Source: Lewinellaceae bacterium
GTDB taxonomy: Bacteria > Bacteroidota > Bacteroidia > Chitinophagales > Saprospiraceae
DNA: 64,000 nt
Assembly (NCBI GenBank): GCA_020636405.1
Contig: JACJXW010000004.1
Coordinates: 4,018,001 to 4,082,000, forward strand
Reading direction: 5' to 3'
The translations under genes and the position numbers were made by a program. Numbering within the stretch: position 1 is the first letter of the stretch; each line of letters begins with the position of its first letter. Shown here in pieces: positions 16,830 through 26,800 of this stretch. Under the pieces are notes generated by a model. It searched no databases, was not told the DNA's origin, and was given only the letters and a program-made list of their open reading frames with translations.

Positions 16830-17624
16830 TTACTTCATTTCCATGTTATTCACGATCAGCTCGGCCAGGTCGTAGACCATCACATCGTCCTGTTTGTCTT
16901 TCGCCTTGACGCCATCCCCCATCATGGTGAGGCAGAAGGGGCAATTGGAGGCAATGATGCTGGCGCCGGTTTCCAGGGCTTCCTCAGCCCGTTCTACGTT
17001 GATACGCTTATCGCCAGGCTCATCTTCCTTCCACATCTGGGCGCCACCGGCGCCGCAACACAGGCCGTTGGTACGGCAGCGCTTCATTTCCACCAGATCA
17101 CCATCCAACGCCTCCAGTACCTTTCGGGGCGCTTCGTATACGCCGTTGACCCGCCCCAAGTAACAGGAATCGTGATAGGTGATGCGCTTGCCCCTGAACT
17201 CGCCGCCCTCCTTCATTTTGATGCGCCCTGCGTCGATCAGCTGTTGCAGTAACTGGGTGTGATGGATTACCTCGTAATTGCCTCCCAGAGCGGGATATTC
17301 GTTCTTCAGCGTATTGAAACAGTGCGGGCAGGCTGTGACGATCTTTTTGACGTTGTACATTTTGAGCGTCTCGATGTTCTGCAGGGCCAGCATCTGAAAG
17401 ACGAACTCGTTACCGGCACGCCGGGCAGGATCACCGGTGCACTGCTCTTCATTGCCAAGAATGGCGAAGTCTACCCCAACGGCATTGAGGATCTTGCAAA
17501 AAGCGACCGTTACTTTCTGAGCGCGGTTATCGTAGCTTCCGGCACAGCCTACCCAGAAGAGGATCTCAGGCTCTTTACCTTCAGCGGCCAGTTCGGCCAT
17601 ATTGGGGATATTGAGATTAGCCAT
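16830..17624 (-). CDS. CCG-domain Fe-S oxidoreductase, HdrB/LutA-like
   Basis: A 264-residue protein with two cysteine-rich CCG domains, as in heterodisulfide reductase subunit B, LutA and GlpC/GlcF C-terminal regions. First copy: WVGCAGSYDNR near residue 25, CTGDPARRAGN near 62 and CPHCFNTLKNEYP near 99. Second copy: HDSCYLGR near 152, CCGAGGAQMW near 190 and NCPFCLTMM near 229. These Cys sets bind noncubane or cubane Fe-S clusters in relatives. The gene follows the membrane Fe-S protein by 56 bp, so the two probably form a membrane-bound electron-transfer complex; donor and acceptor are not evident. Conventional naming as glycolate oxidase subunit is not justified, since no flavoprotein subunit is nearby. 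Confidence 0.85.
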   Translation of the reverse strand: MANLNIPNMAELAAEGKEPEILFWVGCAGSYDNRAQKVTVAFCKILNAVGVDFAILGNEEQCTGDPARRAGNEFVFQMLALQNIETLKMYNVKKIVTACPHCFNTLKNEYPALGGNYEVIHHTQLLQQLIDAGRIKMKEGGEFRGKRITYHDSCYLGRVNGVYEAPRKVLEALDGDLVEMKRCRTNGLCCGAGGAQMWKEDEPGDKRINVERAEEALETGASIIASNCPFCLTMMGDGVKAKDKQDDVMVYDLAELIVNNMEMK

Positions 17625-17680
17625 TTATTATTTCTTTTCGTTTTTGCTCGAATTGATCCATTTGACAACAATTTGCCCTC

Positions 17681-19045
17681 CTACCCTTTCATCGCGTCCT
17701 GCGCCCACTTATCCCGGTCATCGGGGATTGCCCAGGCGGAGCCGCTGTTTTCCATGCTGGTGAACATAGGCACCCATTCCTGCGGCCCCTGGGAGAGGGT
17801 CAGGATCTCATAACGGCGCATTTTGAGAATAGGCTCCAACGGGTTGATCAACACCGGGCAGGCTTCCACGCAGGCATTGCAGGTGGTACAGGCGTGGATC
17901 TCTTCCGGCGTGATGTAATCGAATAGCGATTTGCCATCGTCGTAGTTGTCCTTGGCCAGCGGCTGGGATTTATCTTTGGCGTACTGTTCGTCGCCACTGT
18001 CGATATTGCGCCCAACTTCTTCGGCCCGGTCACGGATATCCATCAGGACCTTGCGGGGCGATAATTTCTTACCGGTGAGATTGGCCGGGCATACGGAAGT
18101 ACAACGGCCGCACTCCGTACAGCTGTATGCGTCCATGATATTTTTCCAACTTAGCGAAAACACGTCATTGGAGCCGAATTCCGGCAGCTCGGCGTCCATA
18201 TCCATGGCATCTTCCGCCCCGCCCTCCGACAGCCCCATCATGCTCTTCACCTCGTTCATCACCTCCGGCATATTGTCCATTTCCCCCCTCGGCCTGAGCC
18301 GGGCAAAGTAGGTGTTGGGGAAGGCCAGGAAGATGTGCAGGTGTTTGGAATAAGGCAGGTAATTGAGGAAGACAAAAACCATGAACAGGTGTATCCACCA
18401 CCCGAAGCGTTCCACCACATGGAGCGCCCCTTCGCTCAGGCCGCCGAAAAGAGCCGGGCCCAACCAGGTGCTGACCGCCAACTGTCCGGTTTCCGGATAA
18501 TGCTGAGGGTCGATATCCTGAAGCAGGACATCAGCGCCGTTCATGCTGAAAATTCCAATGAGCAGGATGATCTCGAAGATGAGGATGAGGTTACCATCCA
18601 GTTGAGGCCACCCTTTCATCTCCGGCTTCCAAAAGCGCGGCGTTTTCAATACGTTCCTGCGCGCAAGGAAGATGATCGTCGCCACGAAGGCCAAAATGGA
18701 AAGTATCTCAATAAAACTAATGACGAAAGTGTAAAAACCGCCCAGCTTATCCGCAAAGAAGCGATGGCGCCCGGATATCCCATCGATGAAGATCTCGATC
18801 AGTTCTACCTGTGTGAGCAGGAAGGCGACATAGATGAAGAGGTGAAAAACGGCGGGTATCCATCGAGTGAACATCTTTTGCTGGCCAAAGGAGACCAGCA
18901 AAACATTTCGCCAGCGCTGGCCCGTATCCCCACTGACCCGCTCGTCCTGCCCCAGTAGAATATTTCTGCGGACCCGGGAAAAGGCGCGCCAGGCAAGGGC
19001 AAAAGCGGTAATGGTAACCAGGATGAAAGCGATCTGTTGTATCAT
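17681..19045 (-). CDS. Membrane-bound 4Fe-4S electron-transfer protein, HdrC/DsrMK-like
   Basis: A 454-residue protein with about five to six transmembrane helices in the first 260 residues (a NarI/DsrM-like quinone- or haem-binding membrane domain with several membrane His) followed by a cytoplasmic ferredoxin-like domain. Two classic 4Fe-4S motifs are present, CTECGRCTSVCP near residue 315 and CTTCNACVEACP near 390. It would pass electrons between the membrane quinone pool and the CCG subunit encoded just downstream. The ATG at 19045 is chosen because it places the first transmembrane helix at the N-terminus. It is the first gene of the minus-strand group; the 197 bp upstream separates it from the divergent PRTase gene. 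Confidence 0.87.
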   Translation of the reverse strand: MIQQIAFILVTITAFALAWRAFSRVRRNILLGQDERVSGDTGQRWRNVLLVSFGQQKMFTRWIPAVFHLFIYVAFLLTQVELIEIFIDGISGRHRFFADKLGGFYTFVISFIEILSILAFVATIIFLARRNVLKTPRFWKPEMKGWPQLDGNLILIFEIILLIGIFSMNGADVLLQDIDPQHYPETGQLAVSTWLGPALFGGLSEGALHVVERFGWWIHLFMVFVFLNYLPYSKHLHIFLAFPNTYFARLRPRGEMDNMPEVMNEVKSMMGLSEGGAEDAMDMDAELPEFGSNDVFSLSWKNIMDAYSCTECGRCTSVCPANLTGKKLSPRKVLMDIRDRAEEVGRNIDSGDEQYAKDKSQPLAKDNYDDGKSLFDYITPEEIHACTTCNACVEACPVLINPLEPILKMRRYEILTLSQGPQEWVPMFTSMENSGSAWAIPDDRDKWAQDAMKG

Positions 19046-19243
19046 GAATGCGACGATTGAGTTCTTAGTAGTGAACTTATTTCCCAAGGGGCGTTTAGCG
19101 AATTTTCGCTAAAATAAAAGCTATCCTTGAAGTAAAAAAGCAATTTGGGGAATTTCTAATACCGCTAAAATAGAATCATTTCTTACAAGTGAGCATGTTT
19201 TGTTAGCCAAATACTTAATTTTAGCCTGGAAAAAAGAGGCCTG

Positions 19244-19738
19244 ATGAAAATACTTGACCAAGAACAGATTCAACAAAAGATCAAACGCCTGGCAATAGAG
19301 ATCCTGGAGCACAATTTCGAGGAAAAGGAGCTTATCCTCGTAGGCATCAACCGGACCGGGCTGGGTTTTGCCAAGATGCTGCTTGAACAATTGGCCCAAA
19401 TCACGGATATCCCCATTACGCTTACCCGTGTCCGGTTAAACCCTGCCGCACCGCTCAGCCAGGAAGTGGAGATCGACCTCCCTGCAAGCCAACTGGAGGG
19501 CAAGGCCATCATCGTCATCGATGATGTTGCCAATACCGGCAGGACCATATTCTACGCCATGAAACCCCTGCTCAGCATCCTGCCCAAAAAAGTGGAAGTA
19601 GCCGTTCTGGTGGACCGCACTCACAAATCCTTCCCGGTCAAGGTAGATTATTTTGGGTTGTCCCTGGCCACCACCCTGATGAATGATATAGATGTACAGA
19701 TCCTGGATGTTGAAGAGCAGGCAGTTTTCTTGAATTAG
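19244..19738 (+). CDS. PyrR-like phosphoribosyltransferase
   Basis: A 164-residue type I phosphoribosyltransferase. The PRPP-binding loop IIVIDDVANTGRTIFYAM lies at residues 88-105, and the upstream flexible-loop region (LTRVRLNPAAPL) matches the PyrR/uracil PRTase layout. In PyrR this fold regulates pyrimidine genes and has weak uracil PRTase activity; here no pyr gene is adjacent, so a regulatory role is not supported by context. It is transcribed divergently from the Fe-S operon. The gene ends 9 bp before the GATTC repeat array. Substrate specificity is unresolved. Confidence 0.82.
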   Translation: MKILDQEQIQQKIKRLAIEILEHNFEEKELILVGINRTGLGFAKMLLEQLAQITDIPITLTRVRLNPAAPLSQEVEIDLPASQLEGKAIIVIDDVANTGRTIFYAMKPLLSILPKKVEVAVLVDRTHKSFPVKVDYFGLSLATTLMNDIDVQILDVEEQAVFLN

Positions 19739-19746
19739 CTTCCACC

Positions 19747-19820
19747 AATCCCGATTCCCGAATCCCGATTCCCGATTCCCGAATCCCGATTCACGATTCC
19801 CGAATCACGATTCCCGAATC
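19747..19820. repeat. GATTC/GAATC heptamer array overlapping the patatin gene end
   Basis: About ten 7-nt units mixing GATTCCC, GAATCCC, GATTCAC and GAATCAC. Unlike the 13.0-kb array it alternates GATTC with its complement GAATC, so neighbouring units can pair as short hairpins. It lies between the convergent PRTase and patatin genes, and its right end (19805-19820) codes for the last residues and stop of the patatin protein. Confidence 0.88.
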
Positions 19821-20587
19821 AACCCCTTTAACACCCCCATCTGCTCCATCGCCGCCTTATAGCCGATATCAAACAAGGGCTCGTAGCGGTTGAGCTGAAA
19901 GATATTAAACCCATGGACGTCTTTGGGTTCGATCAGCAGGTCGCAAAGTTCCACATTGGGGCGAGTATTGGCGAGTACGGAAAGGTCGAAACACCGCTGG
20001 GCAATACCAATTACATTCTGAACGGCCTTGCTGGGTACAGCCACATGGGGCATCACATTCACTCCTATGGTAAGGTCACAAAGTGGTTTGATCGGCCCCA
20101 CGGGCATGTTGTCCAGCAAGCCGCCATCGACATAGAGCTGGCCATCGATCTCGACCGGCTGAAAAATGAGCGGTATGGAGGAGGACGCTGTCACTATATC
20201 AAAAAGCGGGCCGCTACTGCGCATTTCGCACTCTCCGGTATTGAGGTTGGAGATGGCGACGAAAAGCTTCTTTTCCAACGCTTCGAAGCTGTTTTCCGGA
20301 ATGCTCTCCGCCAGCTTATCGCGCAGATAGGTTAGCTTCGTCAGGCCGGAATAGGGAATAGATACCTTGAACAGTTTGAAAAAGCTGGCCTTTCGAACAA
20401 ACTCCATGATCTCATCCGGCCGTTTCCCTGCGGCGTACAGGGCCCCAACAATCGAGCCCGCACTGGCCCCGGAGATCACTTCCGGAAAAATCCCTTCCTC
20501 TTCCAAAGCCTGTAACACGCCGATATGAGCAATGCCTCTGGCTCCCCCGCCGGAGAGCGCCAACCCAATGCGTTTTTTGGTAGTCAT
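19805..20587 (-). CDS. Patatin-like phospholipase (RssA-type)
   Basis: A 260-residue serine hydrolase of the patatin family, predicted to deacylate lipids from the cytoplasmic side. The oxyanion-hole motif SGGGARG is at residues 12-18, the nucleophile elbow GASAGS at about 40-45 (Ser42) and the catalytic Asp in VDGGLLDNMP near 152-161, giving the Ser-Asp dyad. Length and order match short bacterial patatins such as E. coli RssA. The last codons (ATT CGG GAA TCG TGA) lie in the GATTC repeat array, so the very C-terminus is repeat-derived. It is a lone gene, convergent with the PRTase. Confidence 0.92.
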   Translation of the reverse strand: MTTKKRIGLALSGGGARGIAHIGVLQALEEEGIFPEVISGASAGSIVGALYAAGKRPDEIMEFVRKASFFKLFKVSIPYSGLTKLTYLRDKLAESIPENSFEALEKKLFVAISNLNTGECEMRSSGPLFDIVTASSSIPLIFQPVEIDGQLYVDGGLLDNMPVGPIKPLCDLTIGVNVMPHVAVPSKAVQNVIGIAQRCFDLSVLANTRPNVELCDLLIEPKDVHGFNIFQLNRYEPLFDIGYKAAMEQMGVLKGLIRES

Positions 20588-20672
20588 TCTGTGATCCTTG
20601 GTTGATCGTATGGCTAAATTGTTCCATTGTTTTTCGTCAAAACATTTTGAAACAATTTAGCCATAACAAGAA

Positions 20673-22706
20673 CTACTGCTTCACCAGTTCCTGAGCCCAA
20701 ACCCTGTCGCCCTTAATGAAAGTAAGGACATACGGCCCGGCGTTGAGCCCCGACACATCCAGGGTGGCCGACACATCGGGTTTTCTCCATTCCTGGATCA
20801 GTTGGCCGGTAAGCGAATAGAGGCGAATGACATCCAGCGGATCTGTACTGAGCACATGCAACTGCCGCCGAACCGGATTGGGGAAAAAGGCGATATCCTT
20901 GCCTAGAGCTGGGTCGAGCACATCGCTGTAGGGGTCAATGTCTTCCATATACCGGGGCAGCAACTGATAGCCACCATCGTAAGGCTGGCTGCTGTCGAAC
21001 TGGCCGCCGATGCCCGTAACGCTAAAGGTACCGCCAGGCGCCGGCAGGTTGAACAGGTCTACATCGTTGTCGATCCGGACCGTATAAGTATTGGTTCCGT
21101 CCGTCACTTCTGCATTGAAGCCGGATCCGCTGGGGCTCCAGGCGCCCGGGTCGGCCAAAGTTACATTCTCAATCCGCACCAGTTGAGATTCCGTTTCTTC
21201 TCCCAGAGCAGTCACTACAGTTGGGTTAACCAATCCGTTACCACTGCTGATCAGTTCCAGCCGGGAAGGCAGGATCTGGATCAGGCCGTTGAACTGGTCG
21301 ATCTCACCCTGAATGGAGACTTCATCTCCTTCCTGGACGGCATAACCAAAGGTTTCACTGCCACTGAAAACGCCGATTCCGTCGTTATTGCTATCGATAA
21401 TGGTGAACTGCAGTCCGGCGGGGCGCAGGTTGACGCCATAAACGATGCCCTGCAACTGGCAACTGACATTGAGGGAGTCAGCCACACCATCCGCATTCAC
21501 CGCAGTCACCGTGCCGATGGAATACTCCGGATAAAATACCGGGCAGTCTATAGTAAGGGATACTTCTGCTGTACTGCATGTACCGCCCACGCACACTTCA
21601 TAAGTAAAAGCATCCGTACCGCAAAAATCATCGCCAGGAGTATAGGTAATGGTATTATCTAAATTGACCCCGGCTGTACCATTGTCAGGATCTACTGTGA
21701 TGGTAAGGCTTTCTACAGCCCCCGGCAGGAAGTCATTGCCAAGTACATCAATAGTTACAGAAGTATTGACGTCAGTAGAAGCCACATCATTGTTAGCGGT
21801 AAGCATACCTCCGCCCATGGGGTCATAGGTGCGTGCCGGAAATGGAATGGGCGCCGTACTATTGGTCATCGTCCCATCAAAGACATCGATGCCGCTGTAG
21901 ATCCAATTCGCTGGTACAAAGGTGCTTCCATCCGGCCCGGTGCCGTCTACCCGGTAGACCCAGCCGTCCAGGTAATTCCAGGGTAGGTCACCGCCCGAAT
22001 GCTCGATCTCACCGAACACATCCACCACCACACTGTTGCGGAACAACTCGATCGCATCGTCTCCATTGACGGAAACGGAAGAGTTGCTGGCGTCATCCAC
22101 AAAGTCGGCGTCGAAGCCAAAAAAAGCACTGAACTCTACGCCGGCGTTGGTTATATAGAGGTAAGAGCCGGCAGAGGCAGATACTGCCGGGAAAGTATAC
22201 TCCACCCCGTCGGTACCACCGCCGTTGTTGGCCGAACCGATACCATATTCACTGAGGTCGGCAATATCGTTCAGGACGTATAGCTCGACCCCTTTAGGCG
22301 TACCGCCAGATAAGGGCCCGTCAAAAACGCCGGTCAGCAGAAGGTCCGTTTCCTGGACGGTAGCCGGTTCTACGGTGATGGTACCGGCCATCCCCAGGCT
22401 AAAATGGGGATCGCAGCGGTAGTCATAGGTGCCGGGCTGGGTAAAGGTGAAAGAATACGACCAGGGAGCGTTGGCGGCCGCTCCGCTCCCAAAACTTTCG
22501 GGATTGCCGGGATAAGTCGCGGTAGTGCCATTGACGTTATGAACACCGCCGGTATTATTCCAGGTGACCATATCCCCTGCCGTAATGACCAGATTCTGAG
22601 GGCTGAAAAAGTTGCTCTGTACCGTTACCTGGTGCTCTTGCTGTGCTATAGCGCTGGAAAGAGAGGTGAACAGGACGATAGAAGTAAGATAGGTAAATAG
22701 CCTCAT
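20673..22706 (-). CDS. Secreted multidomain protein with blue-copper domain and type IX sorting domain
   Basis: A 677-residue T9SS cargo. Domains: signal peptide (1-21); a cupredoxin domain (about 22-114) with a complete type 1 copper set His56, Cys98, His101 and Met106 (YRCDPHFSLGM); a lamin-tail-like beta domain (about 120-290); an Ig-like Asn-Asp-rich domain (about 300-385, NDVASTDVNTSVTIDVLGND); a region with two OB-fold-like halves (about 390-595); and a C-terminal type A sorting domain (about 600-677, FFPNPVRRQLHV to the final KQ) that directs export and surface attachment. Plastocyanin-like domains carry electrons, but no partner is seen here; a role in adhesion or extracellular redox chemistry is only inference. 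Single gene. Confidence 0.85.
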   Translation of the reverse strand: MRLFTYLTSIVLFTSLSSAIAQQEHQVTVQSNFFSPQNLVITAGDMVTWNNTGGVHNVNGTTATYPGNPESFGSGAAANAPWSYSFTFTQPGTYDYRCDPHFSLGMAGTITVEPATVQETDLLLTGVFDGPLSGGTPKGVELYVLNDIADLSEYGIGSANNGGGTDGVEYTFPAVSASAGSYLYITNAGVEFSAFFGFDADFVDDASNSSVSVNGDDAIELFRNSVVVDVFGEIEHSGGDLPWNYLDGWVYRVDGTGPDGSTFVPANWIYSGIDVFDGTMTNSTAPIPFPARTYDPMGGGMLTANNDVASTDVNTSVTIDVLGNDFLPGAVESLTITVDPDNGTAGVNLDNTITYTPGDDFCGTDAFTYEVCVGGTCSTAEVSLTIDCPVFYPEYSIGTVTAVNADGVADSLNVSCQLQGIVYGVNLRPAGLQFTIIDSNNDGIGVFSGSETFGYAVQEGDEVSIQGEIDQFNGLIQILPSRLELISSGNGLVNPTVVTALGEETESQLVRIENVTLADPGAWSPSGSGFNAEVTDGTNTYTVRIDNDVDLFNLPAPGGTFSVTGIGGQFDSSQPYDGGYQLLPRYMEDIDPYSDVLDPALGKDIAFFPNPVRRQLHVLSTDPLDVIRLYSLTGQLIQEWRKPDVSATLDVSGLNAGPYVLTFIKGDRVWAQELVKQ

Positions 22707-22944
22707 ATTGGATATTTTGGTTTATGAAATGTATAGAAGTACAATCTAATGAATCTTTGACAAATCCTCCAGGCTGAGCGTCCAGTAACAGAAGGATAAA
22801 GCAAAAATAGGGGAATGAAAAGAAAAGCCTCTGTGCTTTTGATGAATTTTCTGTTAAAGGCGCCGAACGCTGAAAAAAATTAAGAATACGGAGCGCCAAT
22901 GTTCGCTATCATTTGAGTTAATTTGGAGTCAAATAGAACCCACT

Positions 22945-23469
22945 ATGCGATCTAAAATAAAACTTCGGGAGGTGACGTCCCAGGAAGCAGCAACATTAAG
23001 AAGCCTGGCCAGAAGCAAAAAATCGCCGGCGGAAGTGGTCAGGCGGGCAAAACTACTGGTTTTTCTCATAGAGAATCCCGAATTCACGCCGGCACAGGCT
23101 GGTTATACCGTTGGGTTTACCTCATTTGAAGCAGGCAGGCGCTGGGTAGAACGCTTTAACCAGTATGGGCTAGAAGGGTTACAGGACCGGGCAAGGAGCG
23201 GCAGGCCGCCCACCCATTCAGCGGAGGTCAAAAACACGCTCCTTGCTTTAGCTACTGTCATGCCCGGCACCATGGGGTTTCCCTATCAATCCTGGACCCT
23301 GGAACGGCTTCAGCAGGCTTTTATCCAGCACAATGGCATTTATCTGTCAAAGGGTACCATCTGGAAGTGGATCGAGGGAAAGGGGCTGAAATGGAGAGAG
23401 CAGCACAAGTGGGTGAAACTGGGGCCTCTGCAACAAGAGAATACAGAAACAGATTTTCCCCGAGTATAG
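22945..23469 (+). CDS. Helix-turn-helix protein resembling the N-terminus of IS630-type transposases
   Basis: A 174-residue protein made of two HTH units. The first (about 30-100) contains RAKLLVFLIENPEFTPAQAG and VERFNQYGLEGLQDRARSGR, the typical end of an IS630/Tc1-type DNA-binding domain. The second (about 105-160) is a winged-helix segment (WTLERLQQAFIQHNG, LSKGTIWKWIEGKGL). The catalytic DDE domain that follows in IS630 transposases is absent: the frame ends about 20 residues after the second HTH, and no DDE remnant was noticed in the following 390 bp. It may be a truncated transposase or a free-standing DNA-binding protein. Other features, such as inverted repeats, were not found. Confidence 0.6.
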   Translation: MRSKIKLREVTSQEAATLRSLARSKKSPAEVVRRAKLLVFLIENPEFTPAQAGYTVGFTSFEAGRRWVERFNQYGLEGLQDRARSGRPPTHSAEVKNTLLALATVMPGTMGFPYQSWTLERLQQAFIQHNGIYLSKGTIWKWIEGKGLKWREQHKWVKLGPLQQENTETDFPRV

Positions 23470-23859
23470 GAACACCTTTTTTTCCTCAAATCCAGCTTTT
23501 TTTTAAAGAACTACCGATTTCATTTTTCCTAACTGCACTAAACTTTACCCTACCCCCTCTCTGCGCCTTCGCTTCCTTTTCCAATAACAACCACCTGGGC
23601 ACACTACTTTAAAAGTGAAATATAACAGTTCATTTACTGACGGGCCGATCCGTATTCCCACATCTGCCAGTAGAAGACCTAACTTTATCCCATTTAGGAA
23701 AAAACGGAAAGAAACACAATAAATCAATCCATAATACACTGAATTACAAAGCCTTAACGCAAGTCGAAAAAACGTAAAATTAATACTCGCTTAACGTGAT
23801 CCTGATTAATTTCGCGCTCATCTAACTCTCATTATTATCATCATTAAACTCACATGTTT
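23470..23859. other. Intergenic region with no gene
   Basis: A 390-bp AT-rich stretch upstream of the first receptor gene. It holds a near-consensus TAATTTCG box at 23807-23814 that may be the receptor promoter, but no good TTG partner. I see no ORF, strong hairpin or transposase remnant. Confidence 0.5.
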
Positions 23860-26800
23860 ATGAGATTGACAATGCTTACCAGAGTACTGGGCACGCTGCT
23901 GATCGCATGCTTCGTACAAGGACTGGGCTTTGCCCAGGGCGTAACCAATGCCACCATCCTCGGTTCAGTGTCCGATACCAACGGCGAACCGCTGATCGGG
24001 GCAAACGTGGTGGCTATCCACGAGCCATCGGGTACCGTTTATGGGAACTCGACCCGGGAAGATGGCCGCTTCACACTCCCCAATGTCAGGATCGGCGGCC
24101 CCTACACCATCAAAACCACCTACACCGGTTTTGAAGAGAATGTGCAGGAGGGTGTCTTCCTGAGCCTGGGACAGAACTTCAGGATGAACATCACCCTTGC
24201 AGAATCAGCCCTGCAACTGGAAGCGATTGAGGTCACTGCCATAAAGAATGAGATCCTCAATTCTGAGCGCACCGGAGCGTCCACCAACATCAAGAAGGAG
24301 GTGATCAATTCTCTGCCTACCTTTTCCAGAGGCCTGAACGACTTCGTGCGCCTGACGCCCCAGTCCCGTTCTTCTGCTGTGGCCGCCACAACCGGCAGCG
24401 GCGCTTCCTTTTCCGGGCAGGACAGCCGCTACAACAACCTGACCATTGACGGCTCCATCTTCAACAATAGCTTCGGCCTGGCCTCAGCGCCTGCCGGCCA
24501 GACCAACTCCACCCCGATCTCCCTGGACGCCATTGCGGAAATTCAGGTCAACATTGCGCCTTATGATGTTCGCCAGGGCGGATTCACCGGGGCAGGTATC
24601 AACGCGGTGACCCGTTCGGGGACTAACCGTTTTGAAGGGTCTGCCTTTTACAATTTCCGCAATCAAAACCTGATCGGCCGCAAGATCGAAGGAGAGGATG
24701 TATTCGGCCAACGCATTGACGATGGCCTGCTGAAATTCAACATCAAGCAGTCCGGCTTCCGGCTCGGCGGCCCCATCATCAAGAACAAACTGTTCTTCTT
24801 CGTAAACGGTGAGATCGAGCGCCGAGCAGACCCTGCCACCAACTTTGTCGCGTTCCGGGATGAGTCCTCCACGCCTTCAAGCGACCCCAACGTCACCAGA
24901 GTAGCAGCTGCTGAACTGGACCAACTGCGCCAGTTCCTGATCAATACCTACAATTACGACCCGGGGCAATATGAAAACTACGACCTGGAAACTTACAGCG
25001 ACAAGATCCTGGCCAAGGTGGACTACAACATCAGCGAAAACCACCGGGCCAGCATACGCTACAACTACCTGCGGTCTTTCCGCGATGTGCTAAGCAGCAA
25101 CAGCGGTTCTTTCTCCAACCGCCGGGGCAATGCCTTTGCACTGAACTTCTCCAACTCCAACTACATCATCAACAACGACATTCACTCCATCATTGCGGAG
25201 GTGAACAGCATTTTCGGAAGCAAGATCTCCAACTCCCTGCAGGTTGGGTTTACCGCCAACCGCGACTACAGGAGCAGCGGCGGTTCCATCTTCCCGCTGG
25301 TTGATATTTTGCGCGACGGCCGTAACTACACTACCTTCGGGTACGAACCGTTCACCCCCAACAACCGGCTGGACACCGACACCTGGCAGTTTCAGGACAA
25401 CCTGACCTTCTACGCAGGCCAGCATACGGTAACAGCCGGAGTGAACTTTGAGGCCTTTGAATTCCGCAACACCTTTACGCCTACCTACTACGGCCAGTAT
25501 GTTTACAATTCTCTGGATGATTTCTACGCTGCTGCCGCTGGCCAGGATGTAGAACTTAGGCGTTACGCGCTCACCTACTCGGCCCTTCCCGGAGGCGCAC
25601 TGCCTACTGCAACCACCCGCGCTTTCCAGCCGGGTATCTACCTGCAGGACGAAGTGGACCTGATGGACAACAAGCTGAAGGTCATTGCCGGCCTGCGCCT
25701 GGACATGCCGTTCTTTGGAACCACCGCCCTCAACAACGCAGAAGTTGAAAAACTCAACTTCCGGAACCCGGATGGCGGGACTACCAACTACAGCACCAGT
25801 GACCTTCCGGGCACTCAGCTGATGTTCTCCCCCCGCCTGGGCTTCAACTGGGACGTGAAAGGCGACCGCAGCCTCCAGGTTCGTGGCGGTACCGGTATAT
25901 TCACCGGCCGGCCGGCCTTCGTTTGGATCTCCAACCAGGTGGGCAACAACGGCGTACTGACCGGTTCGCTACGCGACGACAACACGATGGATTATCCGTT
26001 TACTCCGGATGTAACTGCACACATCCCGGAAAACCCGACCACGCCCTCTTCCTATAATATCGCTTTGAGTGACCCCGACTTCAAATGGCCCCAGCTGTGG
26101 CGCACCAACCTGGCCGTAGATGTGCAATTGCCTCTGGGTTTTGTCGGCACCATTGAAGGGATTTACAACCGCAACCTGAACAACGTCATGTACAATGATG
26201 TCAACCAACAAGTAGCTGCGGAGGCATACCCCGGCGCTGACAACCGCCCCACTTTCCCGGGCCTTGGCCTTAGTGGCGGAGCTTTCAACAGCGCAGCCCG
26301 GATCAACGCCCAGATCACCGATGCCATTCTGCTGTTCAACACCAATGAAGGCGATTCCTACAGCATCACCGGAAAGCTGGAGCGCCAGTTCCAGAATGGC
26401 CTGTACGGCATGCTGGCCTACAACTTCGGCGAAGCGCGCGACCTGATAACCGCTGGCTCCATCGCGTTCTCTTCCTGGAGGGATAACTCCTCCGTAACCG
26501 GGAACAACACTCCGGCGCTAGCCTTTTCCGACCAGGATCAGCGCCACCGGGTAGTAGGGGCCGTGAGCTACCGTATAGAATACCTGAAAGCTGCCGCTAC
26601 AACGTTCTCCCTCTTCCTGCAAAGCGGCAACCAGGGGCGCTATACCTTTACCATCAACGGTGACATGAACGGCGACGGCATCGTAACCAATGACCTGATG
26701 TATATTCCGACCTCGGCAACCGATGCCAACCAGATCCGTTTCACCGATATTAATAATGGCCCCTCGGCTTCCGAACAGGCTGCGGCCTTCGAGCAATTCA

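Noticed and set aside
19244..19738. PyrR attenuation of a pyrimidine operon
   Set aside because: No pyr genes or anti-terminator structures are adjacent; only the fold is supported.
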